Shown one piece after another: positions 8,655 through 17,924 of a stretch of DNA of 64,000 bases; the stretch's first letter is position 1; every line of letters begins with the position of its first letter. A program made the position numbers and the translations under genes. Origin of the DNA: CAWIUB01 sp963839175 (GTDB taxonomy: Bacteria; Actinomycetota; Actinomycetes; Mycobacteriales; Jatrophihabitantaceae); contig CAWIUB010000010.1 in NCBI GenBank assembly GCA_963839175.1, positions 186,001-250,000 of the forward strand. Reading direction: 5' to 3'. Under the pieces are notes generated by a model. That model ran no database searches and had not been told where the DNA came from. It worked only from the letters and a program-made list of their open reading frames with translations.

Positions 8655-9092
8655 CTAGCGCAGTGTGAGCCGCAGTCGAGCTACAACGTCGGTGGGCGTC
8701 TCAGCCAGCGCTGCCGAACGCAGTCGTTGGTCGGCGCTTACCAGCGGTATGGCCAAGCCACGCGCCGCGGCCGCCCAGGCGGCGTCGTAATACGTCAGGC
8801 GATGCTCGGCGGCCAGCGATGCAGCGTCGCGCAGCCACTGCGCAGTCAGCGTCAGCGGCGTGCCGCATATCGTCAGCAGGTCCTCGATCTGGTCGGCAAC
8901 GTCGCACGCCGGCCAACTGAGCGCGCAAACCAGCACGTTACCCACCTCGTAGATCGCCAGATCCAGGACGTGGGCTTCGACGTCCCCGACGAGATGTGCC
9001 GCGCGAAGCGTTCGTGCCGCGGCCAGCTCTGTCTCCCCCTCGCTGTGAAACCACTTGATCAGCACCGAAGTGTCGACCAGGAGAGCGGTCAC
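8655..9092 (-). CDS. vapC: VapC-type PIN-domain toxin (ribonuclease)
   Basis: A 145-residue PIN-domain protein. The acidic residues of the RNase site are visible: LLVDTSVLIKWF (Asp7), the Glu in YEVGNVLV near residue 52, YYDAAW (Asp near 102) and VSADQRL (Asp near 121). Its GTG start overlaps the antitoxin stop (GTGA), the usual vapBC arrangement. Family members cleave tRNA or rRNA when freed from antitoxin. The pair sits 29 bases downstream of adnB. Confidence 0.9.
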   Translation of the reverse strand: MTALLVDTSVLIKWFHSEGETELAAARTLRAAHLVGDVEAHVLDLAIYEVGNVLVCALSWPACDVADQIEDLLTICGTPLTLTAQWLRDAASLAAEHRLTYYDAAWAAAARGLAIPLVSADQRLRSAALAETPTDVVARLRLTLR

Positions 9093-9325
9093 CGGCGCGC
9101 GTCGCGACCAACGCGGACGAGATCGGCGGCCTCGAACCGACCGGCGTGCAGGAATCGTTCCTCAGACCTCGCGATCGCATCGCGCACTGCTGCTGAGTCG
9201 GGGCGCCGCAGCTCGTTGCGGGCGGCCACCGCAAGCAAAGCACTCCGGCTGGTAGCTCGCCGCGCTGCCTCTGCGTCGATCTGCGCGAGAAGCTCGTCAG
9301 GAACAGAGACCATCACTTTGGCCAT
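9089..9325 (-). CDS. vapB: VapB-type ribbon-helix-helix antitoxin
   Basis: A 78-residue protein with an N-terminal ribbon-helix-helix (KVMVSVPDELLAQIDAEAA, then SRSALLAVAARN) and a C-terminal tail that would wrap the toxin. It is expected to bind its own promoter and neutralise the adjacent PIN toxin, with which it overlaps by 4 bases. The short gap to adnB leaves little room for an independent promoter, so regulation by read-through is possible. Confidence 0.88.
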   Translation of the reverse strand: MAKVMVSVPDELLAQIDAEAARRATSRSALLAVAARNELRRPDSAAVRDAIARSEERFLHAGRFEAADLVRVGRDARR

Positions 9326-9354
9326 ACCACGAGTGTAGCCTATGATATTGCTGG

Positions 9355-12300
9355 CTAGCCGGTGATCAGCGTCCGCAGGCGGTCTGCGTCGAGCAGATCG
9401 GCCGGCCGGATCGTCTCGTTGCTACGGACATAGTGGAAAGCGGCCCGCACCTCGGCCAACGGTGCGTGCGCGAGGTGTGCCCAGGCAAGCCGATAGGCCG
9501 CCAGCTGCACCGCCGCGGCCCGGGCGTCACCACCGCGCGGGCGAGCACCGGTCTTCCAGTCGACGACGGTCCAGGTGCGCCCATACAAGTCGTCGTCCGC
9601 GAACACGGCATCCATCCGGCCGCGGACCACCGTGGACCCGACCGCCATCTCGAACGGCACCTCGACCTCGGCAGGCTCGCGGGTGGCCCACTCACTGCGC
9701 TCGAAGGCGTCCCGAAGCAGCTCGAAGTCGGCATCGTCGGCACCTGCATCAGCAGCCCCCGGCAGGTCGTCGAGGTCCAGCAGCGTCTGCGCCGACCAAC
9801 GCCGCTCCAGCCAGGCATGGAAGGCCGTGCCGCGGCGGGCCAGCGGCGCGGGCCGGGCCGGCAGCGGACGACGCAGCCGGCGGGCCAGCTCGTCGGGGTT
9901 GCGCTGCAGGGCGACGAGCTGCGACACCGACAGCTGGGCGGGTAGAGCGACCTCGATCGTGGCGGTGCGCGCGAGTCGGGCCCGTTCGGCCAACAGGACG
10001 TCGACTGCCCGGCGCCAATCGGCGGCCCGGGCACCCGCTACCGAGGCGCCGTCTGGGTTGGCGATCGCGATGCGCACCAGGGTGGCGCCCGTCTCGACGT
10101 CGACTCGACGTCCACCCAGTGGGTCCATCGGCCAAGTGGCGGTTCGGACCTGCTCGAGCTGGGGATTGGCCGTGCCGGGCGGGGGGACGTACCAACCGCC
10201 GACCTCGGCGAAGCCACGCAGCTCGTGCAGGAAGGGTGACGGGACGCGGGGCGTCTTGGTGGTGTCCCAGGCGTAGCCGCTGGCCAGCAGCACCGACCGG
10301 GCACGGGTGACCGCAACGTACGCCAGTCGCCGCTCCTCCGTCAGGTGACGCTGTTTGACTGCCTCGCCATGCTGCCGGAGCGCGGCGGCCACCGCCTTGC
10401 GGTCGGGCGCGAGGGCGAGCGGAAGGGCAGGCAGGTCGGCGCGGTCGCCACGCAGGTCGACCGGCAGCATCTGCCGGGTGCGCGTCCAGTCGATGCGCTG
10501 GGCCAGCGACGGGAAGATCCCGTCGACCAGTCCCGGGATCGCGATCAGGTCCCACTCGAGCCCCTTCGCACCGTGCACGGTCAGCACCTGCACGCGCTCG
10601 GTCGCTACTTCGATCTCGCCCGCGTCCAGCCCGTTTTCCTCGTCCTCGGCCGCAGCCAGGAAAGCAAGGAAGGCACCCAGCGTCGCCTCGTCCGCATCCG
10701 CGGCGAAGCTGGCTGCCTCGTCCAGGAACCGATCGAGGTGCGCCCGCGCAGACGTCCCCCGATCGGGACGCGCCGCCACCTCGATATCCACCCCGATCGT
10801 CCGCTCGACGTCGGCCACCAGGTCTGGCAGCGGCGCGGCGAGCCGCCGACGCAGCAGCCGCAGCTCTCCGGCCAGCGCGCGTATCCGGCGGAATCCCAGG
10901 GCGGAATAGGCATCCTCGCGACCGGGATCGTCCAACGCCTCGACGAGGCTGCCGCTGTCGACAGGCTCGTCGGCGACGGTCGGCTGACGTGACCGAGCCA
11001 GCCAACGGGCCCGCCCGCTCAGCGCCGCAAAGTCGCGCGGCCCGATCCGCCAACGGGCCCCGGTCAGCAGCCGGGCGAGGGCCGGGCCGGCGCCGACGTC
11101 GGCAAGCACGCGCAGCGTCGAGACGACATCGACAACCTCGGGCGTGGTCAGCAAGCCGCCCAGGTCGACGACCTCGACTGGCAGCCCGGCATCGAGCAGT
11201 GCCTGGTGGACGACCGGGATCTGCGTGCGCCGCCGCACGAGTACCGCTGCGGTGCGCAGGCCGACGGGCTGCCCGTCCCAGTGAGCGCGTAGCCGGGTCG
11301 CCAACCAGGACGCTTCGTCGTGGTCGGTCTCCGCGACCGTGACCTCGATCTGGCCAGCCCCCGCGCCGGGTCGCGGCTGCAACTCGACACTGCCGGAATC
11401 GATGTGGCGCAACGGGCCGGCAATGGCGTTGGCGGCGCGCAGGATCACCGCGTCGTTGCGCCAACTGGTCGGCAGCGGGTAGCGGACAGTATCGCTGGCG
11501 GCGCTCGGAAACGTGTCGGCGAATCGCCCGATGTTGCCGGCACTGGCCCCACGCCAACCGTAGATCGACTGGAACGGATCGCCAACCGCCGTGACCGGAT
11601 GTCCATCGCCGAACAGGCTGCATAGTAGGACGATCTGCGAGTGGCCGGTGTCCTGGTACTCGTCGAGCAGCACGGCCGCATATCGCTCCCGCTCGATGCG
11701 CCGCACCTCCGGCACGCCGGCCAGCTGCGCCGCGATGGCCAGCTGATCGCCGAAATCGACGGCGGACAGCGCGCGTTTGGCCTCGCCGTACGCGCGCACC
11801 AGCGGCATCAGTGCCTGGCGCAGGGTCAACGCACTGACGAAATCCTTTGTGCCGGTGGGATATTCCGAGCTGCCGCCGACAGGCAAGGCATCCCAGCGAG
11901 CCAGCAGGTCAGCGCTGAATCGCTCGACGTCTTCGGGTGTGACGAGGTGATCGGCGAGCTGCCCGGCGAGCGCGAGCACGTTGCGCACCACCGTGCTGAG
12001 GGCGCCGATGCCGGCGGGCAGCGTGCCGGGGTGCCGGCGCACCACCGCATCGGACAGCTGCCAGCAGACCGCCTGCGAGAGCAGCCGCGGACTCGGCTCG
12101 GCGCCGACGCGCATCGCGTGCTCGGCCACCAGCCGGGCGGCGTATGCGGAATAGGTGAGGACCGTGGGCTCAGCGGCCGTGAGAGCAGCCAGCTGCTCGC
12201 GCTCGTGCGGCTCGTCGCGAGCCATCACGGTCCGCCAGGCCCGCAGCCGCCTTCGGATGCGCTGTCCGAGCTCGTCGGCCGCCTTGCGGGTGAACGTCAA

Positions 12301-12510
12301 GCCCAGCACGGCGTCCGGTGCGACGAGCCGGTTGGCGATCAACCACACCACGCGGGCCGCCATCGTCTCGGTTTTCCCCGATCCGGCCCCGGCGATCACC
12401 ACGGCAGGTTGCAGCGGCGACTCGATCGCCGTCACCTGCTGCGGAGTGGGGTCCGGCTGGCCGAGCAACCGGGCCAGCTCCCGTGCACCGATCATTCGAG
12501 GGGTAGTCAT
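9355..12510 (-). CDS. adnB: AdnB, helicase-nuclease subunit of the AdnAB recombination machine
   Basis: A 1,051-residue UvrD-family motor fused to a RecB-family nuclease. Walker A is VVIAGAGSGKTETMA near residues 34-48; later motor motifs include AVLLDEYQDTGHSQ (Walker B) and VTAVGDPFQSIYGWRG. The C-terminal nuclease motif GRMDAVF ... VVDWKTG lies near residue 980. I take ATG 12508-12510 (MTTPRMIGARELARLL) as the start, since the upstream extension lies inside adnA and lacks homology. It overlaps the adnA stop by 4 bases. In mycobacteria AdnAB resects double-strand breaks; AdnB is the principal motor. Assignment to AdnB rests on gene order and motor integrity. Confidence 0.92.
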   Translation of the reverse strand: MTTPRMIGARELARLLGQPDPTPQQVTAIESPLQPAVVIAGAGSGKTETMAARVVWLIANRLVAPDAVLGLTFTRKAADELGQRIRRRLRAWRTVMARDEPHEREQLAALTAAEPTVLTYSAYAARLVAEHAMRVGAEPSPRLLSQAVCWQLSDAVVRRHPGTLPAGIGALSTVVRNVLALAGQLADHLVTPEDVERFSADLLARWDALPVGGSSEYPTGTKDFVSALTLRQALMPLVRAYGEAKRALSAVDFGDQLAIAAQLAGVPEVRRIERERYAAVLLDEYQDTGHSQIVLLCSLFGDGHPVTAVGDPFQSIYGWRGASAGNIGRFADTFPSAASDTVRYPLPTSWRNDAVILRAANAIAGPLRHIDSGSVELQPRPGAGAGQIEVTVAETDHDEASWLATRLRAHWDGQPVGLRTAAVLVRRRTQIPVVHQALLDAGLPVEVVDLGGLLTTPEVVDVVSTLRVLADVGAGPALARLLTGARWRIGPRDFAALSGRARWLARSRQPTVADEPVDSGSLVEALDDPGREDAYSALGFRRIRALAGELRLLRRRLAAPLPDLVADVERTIGVDIEVAARPDRGTSARAHLDRFLDEAASFAADADEATLGAFLAFLAAAEDEENGLDAGEIEVATERVQVLTVHGAKGLEWDLIAIPGLVDGIFPSLAQRIDWTRTRQMLPVDLRGDRADLPALPLALAPDRKAVAAALRQHGEAVKQRHLTEERRLAYVAVTRARSVLLASGYAWDTTKTPRVPSPFLHELRGFAEVGGWYVPPPGTANPQLEQVRTATWPMDPLGGRRVDVETGATLVRIAIANPDGASVAGARAADWRRAVDVLLAERARLARTATIEVALPAQLSVSQLVALQRNPDELARRLRRPLPARPAPLARRGTAFHAWLERRWSAQTLLDLDDLPGAADAGADDADFELLRDAFERSEWATREPAEVEVPFEMAVGSTVVRGRMDAVFADDDLYGRTWTVVDWKTGARPRGGDARAAAVQLAAYRLAWAHLAHAPLAEVRAAFHYVRSNETIRPADLLDADRLRTLITG

Positions 12511-15500
12511 GTCGTCACCTGCCGGCCCTCGGTCATCAGCGGGCAGCAGCCCTTCAGGTCGCAGCGGCCGCAGTACCGGTTGATTGCCGCGGTGAATTCG
12601 CTTCCGCGCATCCGGGCCGCCACGTGGTCGATGTGCTCGGTGATCCAGCGCGGGTCGTCCTGCTCCGACAACGGCGGTTGCCATTGGTCGTCGTAGGACT
12701 TGGTCGGGCCGCCGAGCTGGACAAGCCGCGCGCCACCCGACCGGCCCGCGCCCTCGAAGCCGCCCGCCTCGACCGCGACCTGGTACGCGCCCAGCTGCGG
12801 GTTGGTCGGCACGTCGTCCTTCGCTGGCTTGCTGGTGCCGGTCTTGAGATCGACGACGACGAGCCGCCCGGCCGCATCGCGCTCGAGCCGGTCGACCCGC
12901 CCGCGCAGCCGCGCGTCGCCTACCACGGCGTCGAAGCCCTGCTCCACGGCCTCGAGCGCGAGTTTTCCGCGGGTGTCATGGGTCCACTGGACGAGCTTGG
13001 CAAGCATCGTCCGGGCCCGCTCGCGTTGGTTGATGGCAAGCCACGCCGCGCCGAAGTCCAGCCGGTGCCATCGCTCGTCGACCAGGGCTTCCAGCGTGGC
13101 GAGGTCCGCCTCGGGCGGCGCGGTCGCCGCGACCTCGTGGATGAGCGTGCCGAGTGATGCACCGATCTCGTCGTCGTCGCGCGCCCCGAACTGTTCGAGC
13201 AGGGTCTTGAGCTCGCAACGCAGGAACGAATCGATCCGCGACGGGCTCACTGGGACGGGATGGTCGGGGTCGGCCACCGGCCCGCCATCCGACAGCGGGG
13301 CCAGCCCCCACCACTGATCGGGGTCGGCGCCCCCGATCCCCGCGATAGCGAGCCGGGCCAGCTGCGCCGCCGCGGCCCGCCGGTCGGCATCGGCGGCGCA
13401 CGGATCGCAGACGGCGGCGCGTAGCTCGGCTACCAGCCCGGGCAGGTGAACTCCGCCGGGGACCGAGGCCAGCGGGCGATCACCGTCGACCGGGTCCAGC
13501 TCGTCGAGAAATCGGGACGGCTGCTCGTCCGCGCCGCGCACCGCGGTGACGACGAGCAGGTGACGCGCCCGGGTGACCGCAACGTAGAACAGCCGCCGCT
13601 CCTCCTGCAGCTGCGGGGTAAGGGTGGCGGCCACGTCGCGTCCAGCGACGACGTCGACCAGCAGCTCGCAGCCGAGCAGCGAGCCGCGCCGGCGCAGGTC
13701 CGGCCAGCCGCCCTCCTGCACGGCGGCCACGCAGACGAGATCCCACTCCAGCCCCTTGCTGGCATGCGCGGTCAGGACTTGCACGGCGTCCGGACCCGCC
13801 GGGCGCAGAGTGAAGCTGTCGCCGGGAATCTGCTGCGCGGCCAAATGCGCGTAGAACTCCGCGGCAGACGCTGCGGGCAGCCGGTCGACGAACCGGGCCG
13901 CGGCCGCGAACAGCTCCAGCACGGCGTCCAGGTCGCGGTCGGCCGCTGCGCCGGCCGGTCCGCCGGCCAGGCTCGCGACGTCCCACACGTGCGCCAGACC
14001 GGTCGAGTCCCACACCGCCCACAACACGTCCTCGGCGCTGCCGCCGGCCGCGACCGCGTCGCGGCCCGCCGCCAGCACCCGGGCGACTCGCTCGACCGGT
14101 GCCCGCACCCGCCGCGGCAGCATCGCCGCCCCGGGGAGGTCGGCCACCGCCTCGGCCACCCCGGTATCACCGGCCACCCGCAGCTCGCGGCGCAGCCGTC
14201 GCAGCTGCAGCGCGTCGCCGCCGCCAATCGGGCCGAGCAGCAGGTGCTCGGCGACCTGCTCGGTGACCGATTCCGGCCGCAGCGCGCCAGCCAGCGCCGT
14301 CAGCAGATGGGCCACCGCCGGTTGCTCCGCCAGCGGCACGTCCGTCCCGGTGACCTCGACTGGCACCCCCGCCGTAACCAGCGCACGCCGCAGCACGGCC
14401 AGCGTGGTGACCGTCGAGCGGACCAGCACCGCCATCCGCGACCACGGCAGGCCGTCGTGCAGATGTGCCTGGCGCAGCACGGCCGCGATGTAGGCGGCCT
14501 CCTCGCTGGCCGAGCGCAGCACCGCGACGTCGACGCGTCCGGATGCAATGCCGTCGGCCGCCGTCAGCTGCCTATGCCAAGGCGGTCCAGGCAGTCCAGC
14601 GGCGACCCGGCGGGTGGCGGCGAGCAAGGTCGGGCCGCCGCGCCGGGAGGTCTCCAGCGCCACCTGGGGGAGCTCACCCCGCGCCCCGCCGAAACGCCGC
14701 GACAGGTCACGGATCGCGGAGTCGTCCGCTCCGCGGAAGGCGTAGATGGACTGGTCAGGGTCGCCGACGACGATCAGCTCGTCGGCGCCCCCGGCCAGCA
14801 GCTCGAGCAGATCCGCCTGGGCCGGATCGGTGTCCTGGTATTCGTCGACGAGCAGGTGGCGGCGCAGCCCGCGCTCCCGGGCGAGCAGGTGCGGATCGGC
14901 GTTCAGGGCGTCGATCGCGGCGCGGATCAGCTCGGCCGGGTCCCACGCGCCGGGCCGGGCGAGCGAGGTCACGTCGGCGTACTGCTGCAGGAACTCCCCC
15001 GCGGCCACCCAGTCCGGACGCTGCCGAGCCCGGCCCAGGGCGCTCAGGGCCGGCCCGTCCAGGCCGCGTTCGACCGCGCGCAGCAGCAGGTCGCGTAGCT
15101 CGCCGGCGAACGCGCGGGTCCGCAACGCAGGGGTCGACTCGGCCGGCCAGCGTGAACTGCCGGAATCCAGGTCACCCTCGATCAGCTCGCGCAGCATGAC
15201 GTCCTGCTCAGGGCCGGCCAGCAACCGCGGCGAGGGCAGTCCGGCGGCGATCGCCGCCATCCGTAGCACGCCGAATGCGTAGGAATGAAAGGTGCGGGCG
15301 ATCGGCTCACGGACCGTGCCGCCCAGCCGCGCGGTGACCCGGTCGCGCAGTTCGCCCGCGGCGCGTCGGCCGAACGTCAACATCAAGATCTGCTCGATCG
15401 GGACGCCGGAACGGACCCGCGCGACGGCCGTCTCGACCAGGGTCGTGGTCTTGCCCGTGCCTGGTCCGGCGAGCACCAACAACGGGCCGCCGTTATGTTC

Positions 15501-15590
15501 GACCACCCGCCGCTGCGCATCGTCGAGCACCGGGGCAGGCACCGGCGCCGACGAGGCCGGGCGCACCAGCCGGTAGCGCGGGGCGGTCAT
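12507..15590 (-). CDS. adnA: AdnA, helicase-nuclease subunit of AdnAB with Cys cluster
   Basis: A 1,027-residue UvrD-like motor plus RecB nuclease. It has Walker A LVLAGPGTGKTTTLV near residue 40, LLVDEYQDTDPAQADLL, VVGDPDQSIYAFRGAD, and the nuclease motif GRVDRLE ... VVVDLKTG. A Cys in FLRCELK near residue 791 and C-terminal YCGRCDLKGCC fit the C...C-x2-C-x5-C iron-sulfur arrangement of AddB/AdnA-type nucleases. The start is ATG 15588-15590 (MTAPRYRLVRP); the open frame beyond it is an artefact of a tandem duplication. It is translationally coupled to adnB (ATGA). Confidence 0.92.
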   Translation of the reverse strand: MTAPRYRLVRPASSAPVPAPVLDDAQRRVVEHNGGPLLVLAGPGTGKTTTLVETAVARVRSGVPIEQILMLTFGRRAAGELRDRVTARLGGTVREPIARTFHSYAFGVLRMAAIAAGLPSPRLLAGPEQDVMLRELIEGDLDSGSSRWPAESTPALRTRAFAGELRDLLLRAVERGLDGPALSALGRARQRPDWVAAGEFLQQYADVTSLARPGAWDPAELIRAAIDALNADPHLLARERGLRRHLLVDEYQDTDPAQADLLELLAGGADELIVVGDPDQSIYAFRGADDSAIRDLSRRFGGARGELPQVALETSRRGGPTLLAATRRVAAGLPGPPWHRQLTAADGIASGRVDVAVLRSASEEAAYIAAVLRQAHLHDGLPWSRMAVLVRSTVTTLAVLRRALVTAGVPVEVTGTDVPLAEQPAVAHLLTALAGALRPESVTEQVAEHLLLGPIGGGDALQLRRLRRELRVAGDTGVAEAVADLPGAAMLPRRVRAPVERVARVLAAGRDAVAAGGSAEDVLWAVWDSTGLAHVWDVASLAGGPAGAAADRDLDAVLELFAAAARFVDRLPAASAAEFYAHLAAQQIPGDSFTLRPAGPDAVQVLTAHASKGLEWDLVCVAAVQEGGWPDLRRRGSLLGCELLVDVVAGRDVAATLTPQLQEERRLFYVAVTRARHLLVVTAVRGADEQPSRFLDELDPVDGDRPLASVPGGVHLPGLVAELRAAVCDPCAADADRRAAAAQLARLAIAGIGGADPDQWWGLAPLSDGGPVADPDHPVPVSPSRIDSFLRCELKTLLEQFGARDDDEIGASLGTLIHEVAATAPPEADLATLEALVDERWHRLDFGAAWLAINQRERARTMLAKLVQWTHDTRGKLALEAVEQGFDAVVGDARLRGRVDRLERDAAGRLVVVDLKTGTSKPAKDDVPTNPQLGAYQVAVEAGGFEGAGRSGGARLVQLGGPTKSYDDQWQPPLSEQDDPRWITEHIDHVAARMRGSEFTAAINRYCGRCDLKGCCPLMTEGRQVTT

Positions 15591-15596
15591 CGGGTT

Positions 15597-15675
15597 ATCC
15601 CAGCACGTGCTGCCGACGAATTCGCTCTCAGCCGCCATCCCAGCACGGGCTGGCGACGATTTCGCGTCAGCCGCC
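15597..15675. repeat. Imperfect 40-bp tandem duplication between atl and adnA
   Basis: The unit at 15597-15636 is followed directly by a related 39-base copy at 15637-15675, differing at a few positions and one indel. It duplicates the 3' end of the alkyltransferase-like gene (the W-D-G-G-stop region), leaving a decayed extra copy between that gene and adnA and creating a spurious N-terminal extension of the adnA reading frame. Confidence 0.85.
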
Positions 15676-15960
15676 ATCCCAGCGGTATCTGCGGAGGTCG
15701 ACGCGGTCGTCGGTGAATCGGACGCCTTCCGCGATCAGCCGCTGACGCTGCTCGGGGTAGAGGTGGTCCGTGCATCTGCCGTCAGCAAGTAGCACCCGAT
15801 GCCACGGGACGGTGCCGCCGTCGATCGCGAGTACCCGGCCGACCATCCGCGGGGCACGCGAGCCGACATACTCGGCGACGTCGCCGTATGTCATCACTCT
15901 GCCCGCCGGGATCCGATCGACGCAGGCGAGGATCGCCTCGGCCATGGCGGTGTGGATCAC
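15667..15960 (-). CDS. atl: Alkyltransferase-like protein (MGMT fold, no active-site Cys)
   Basis: A 97-residue protein matching the DNA-binding domain of O6-alkylguanine-DNA methyltransferase: IPAGRVMTYGDVAEYVG, the arginine-finger region SRAPRMVGRVLAI, and VPWHRVL where MGMT has PCHRV. The Cys-to-Trp change marks alkyltransferase-like proteins, which bind O6-alkylguanine and flag it for nucleotide excision repair rather than removing the alkyl group. The start is GTG 15958-15960, overlapping the upstream TIGR03086 stop. Mycobacteria have a homologue in the same place beside adnAB. Confidence 0.88.
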   Translation of the reverse strand: MIHTAMAEAILACVDRIPAGRVMTYGDVAEYVGSRAPRMVGRVLAIDGGTVPWHRVLLADGRCTDHLYPEQRQRLIAEGVRFTDDRVDLRRYRWDGG

Positions 15961-16532
15961 GCCTGCGGGTCGCGACCCGTCAACGCCACCAGACGAGCCT
16001 CCGCCGGCGCGTCATCGGGCACCGGGACCGGCGGCTTAAACATGCCCGACCCCGACATGTCGCCGAATGCCTCCATCATCCCCAGTGCCTGTTGCACCAG
16101 TTCTGCGGGCAACGGATCACGCATGCCGATGGCTGTGCCGAGGTCCCATGAGTGGACGGTCAAGTCGAAGATCATCTCGTTGAGGTAGTCGGGAACCGGT
16201 GTCGGCCCGCGTGAGAGCTGGACCTGCCGGTCGATGGCGCCGGGCTCTGCCACCGCGCTGCGCGAACCGAGCGCCGCGGCCTCCCATGCTTCGGCCGGCT
16301 GGGCGGACGAGGAGCGCCGCGTCGCCTCGACGATCTTCTCTGCCTCGGCGAGCTCGTGCCCGGCGATCAGCGGCGGCATCCACAAGTGCTCGTCGACGAT
16401 GTGCGACACGAGATCCGTGACGGTCCACTCGTCATCTGGAGTGGGCGCCGCCCATTGGTCCGTGCTCACCCTCGTGACGCGCTTGGTGAACTCCTCCTGG
16501 GCCTGCCGGAACATCGCGACCAGATCTGTCAT
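15957..16532 (-). CDS. TIGR03086 / DinB-like metal-binding protein
   Basis: A 191-residue helical-bundle protein of the DinB/maleylpyruvate-isomerase superfamily. The segments WTVTDLVSHIVDEHLWMPPLIAG and MIFDLTVHSWDLGTAIG supply the spaced histidines that form the metal site in this superfamily. Members are often mycothiol-dependent enzymes, but the substrate of this subgroup is not known. It is co-transcribed with the alkyltransferase-like gene (overlap of 4 bases). Confidence 0.82.
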   Translation of the reverse strand: MTDLVAMFRQAQEEFTKRVTRVSTDQWAAPTPDDEWTVTDLVSHIVDEHLWMPPLIAGHELAEAEKIVEATRRSSSAQPAEAWEAAALGSRSAVAEPGAIDRQVQLSRGPTPVPDYLNEMIFDLTVHSWDLGTAIGMRDPLPAELVQQALGMMEAFGDMSGSGMFKPPVPVPDDAPAEARLVALTGRDPQA

Positions 16533-16570
16533 GGCTACGGTCTACCGCATCGCGCGCGGTCCTGCACCCC

Positions 16571-17749
16571 TCAGTAGGACGGCAGGCTTGGGTCGATCTG
16601 GTTTACCCAGGCGGTGACCCCGCCCTGGACGTGCACGGCGTCCCGGAATCCGGCCGCCTTGACCGCCGCGAGCGTCTCCGCCGAGCGCACCCCGGTCTTG
16701 CAGTACATGACGATCTGCTTGTCCTGCGGCATCTGCGCCAGCGCGTCGCCGCGCAGGATCTCGTCCTTGGGAATCAGTGTGGCTCCCGGGATGCGGACGA
16801 TCTCCCACTCGGCGGGTTCGCGCACATCGATCAGCGCGATCGGCTTGTCGGAGTCGATCAGGTCCTTCAGCTCGCCGGCCGTGATGGTGCTGCCGATGGC
16901 GGCTTGCTGGGCCTCGTCGCTCAGGACGCCGCAGAACTCCTCGTAGTCGATCAGCCCGGTCACCGTGGGGTGCTCGCCGCACACCGCGCAGTTCGGGTCC
17001 TTGCGAACGCTGATCTTGCGGTACTCCATTGCCAGCGCGTCGTACACCATCAGCGACCCGACCAACGGCTCGCCGATGCCGGTGATCAGCTTGATCGCCT
17101 CGTTGACCTGGACGGATCCGATCGACGCGCACAGCACGCCCAGCACGCCGCCCTCGGCGCAGGACGGCACCATGCCCGGCGGCGGCGGCTCGGGGTAGAG
17201 GCACCGGTAGCAGGGGCCGTGGTCGGCCCAGAAGACGCTCGCCTGGCCGTCGAAGCGGTAGATCGAGCCCCAGACGTAGGGCTTGTGCAGCAGCACGCAC
17301 GCGTCGTTGACCAGGTACCGGGTGGCGAAGTTGTCGGTGCCGTCGACGATCAGGTCGTACCGGGCGAACAGCTCCAGCGCGTTGCTGTTGTCCAACCGCA
17401 GCTCATGCAGGTTGACCGTGACGTTCGGATTGATCTGTTCAACCGAGTCGCGGGCCGACGCGGCTTTCGACCGGCCGATGTCGCTCTGCCCGTGAATGAT
17501 CTGCCGCTGCAGGTTGGACTCGTCCACGACATCGAAGTCAACGATCCCGAGCGTCCCGACCCCGGCTGCGGCCAGGTACATGAGCGCTGGCGACCCCAGT
17601 CCGCCGGCCCCGATCACCAGCACCTTGGCGTTCTTGAGCCTTTTCTGCCCCGCCATCGCCACGTCGGGGATGATCAAGTGGCGGCTGTATCGGCGAACCT
17701 CGTCGATCGTCAGCGCATCGGCTGGCTCGACAAGTGGTGGCAAAGACAC
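16571..17749 (-). CDS. moeZ: MoeZ/MoeB-type adenylyltransferase-sulfurtransferase
   Basis: A 392-residue fusion of an E1-like adenylation domain and a C-terminal rhodanese. The ATP site is VLVIGAGGLGSPALMYLAAA near residues 43-62; zinc cysteines lie in CYRCLYPE and CAVCGEHP; the rhodanese persulfide Cys is in MYCKTGVRS near residue 340. It activates and sulfurates ubiquitin-like carriers (MoaD, ThiS, CysO types) for cofactor and cysteine synthesis. I prefer GTG 17749 (MSLPPLVEP) because AGAGGAA precedes it and the length then equals that of known MoeZ; the frame is open to a GTG at 17779. Confidence 0.92.
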   Translation of the reverse strand: MSLPPLVEPADALTIDEVRRYSRHLIIPDVAMAGQKRLKNAKVLVIGAGGLGSPALMYLAAAGVGTLGIVDFDVVDESNLQRQIIHGQSDIGRSKAASARDSVEQINPNVTVNLHELRLDNSNALELFARYDLIVDGTDNFATRYLVNDACVLLHKPYVWGSIYRFDGQASVFWADHGPCYRCLYPEPPPPGMVPSCAEGGVLGVLCASIGSVQVNEAIKLITGIGEPLVGSLMVYDALAMEYRKISVRKDPNCAVCGEHPTVTGLIDYEEFCGVLSDEAQQAAIGSTITAGELKDLIDSDKPIALIDVREPAEWEIVRIPGATLIPKDEILRGDALAQMPQDKQIVMYCKTGVRSAETLAAVKAAGFRDAVHVQGGVTAWVNQIDPSLPSY

Positions 17750-17924
17750 GGCGTTCCTCTCATTCCTGTTGTGCGTCACAACCTGGCCGTCGGGGGCGGC
17801 ATTCCCCGGCTCCCCTGCCCCTGCCGCCTGCCGCCTGCCGCCTGCCGGCCCGTTCGGTTCGACGTTGGCCGCCCTGCGGGTGTTCTCGCGGCGTGTCGCC
17901 CTGCTGGGCGGCCAATGATGCCCA

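Noticed and set aside
17836..17860. Short CCGCCTG tandem repeats upstream of moeZ
   Set aside because: Three copies of a heptamer in GC-rich DNA; no clear role or structure.
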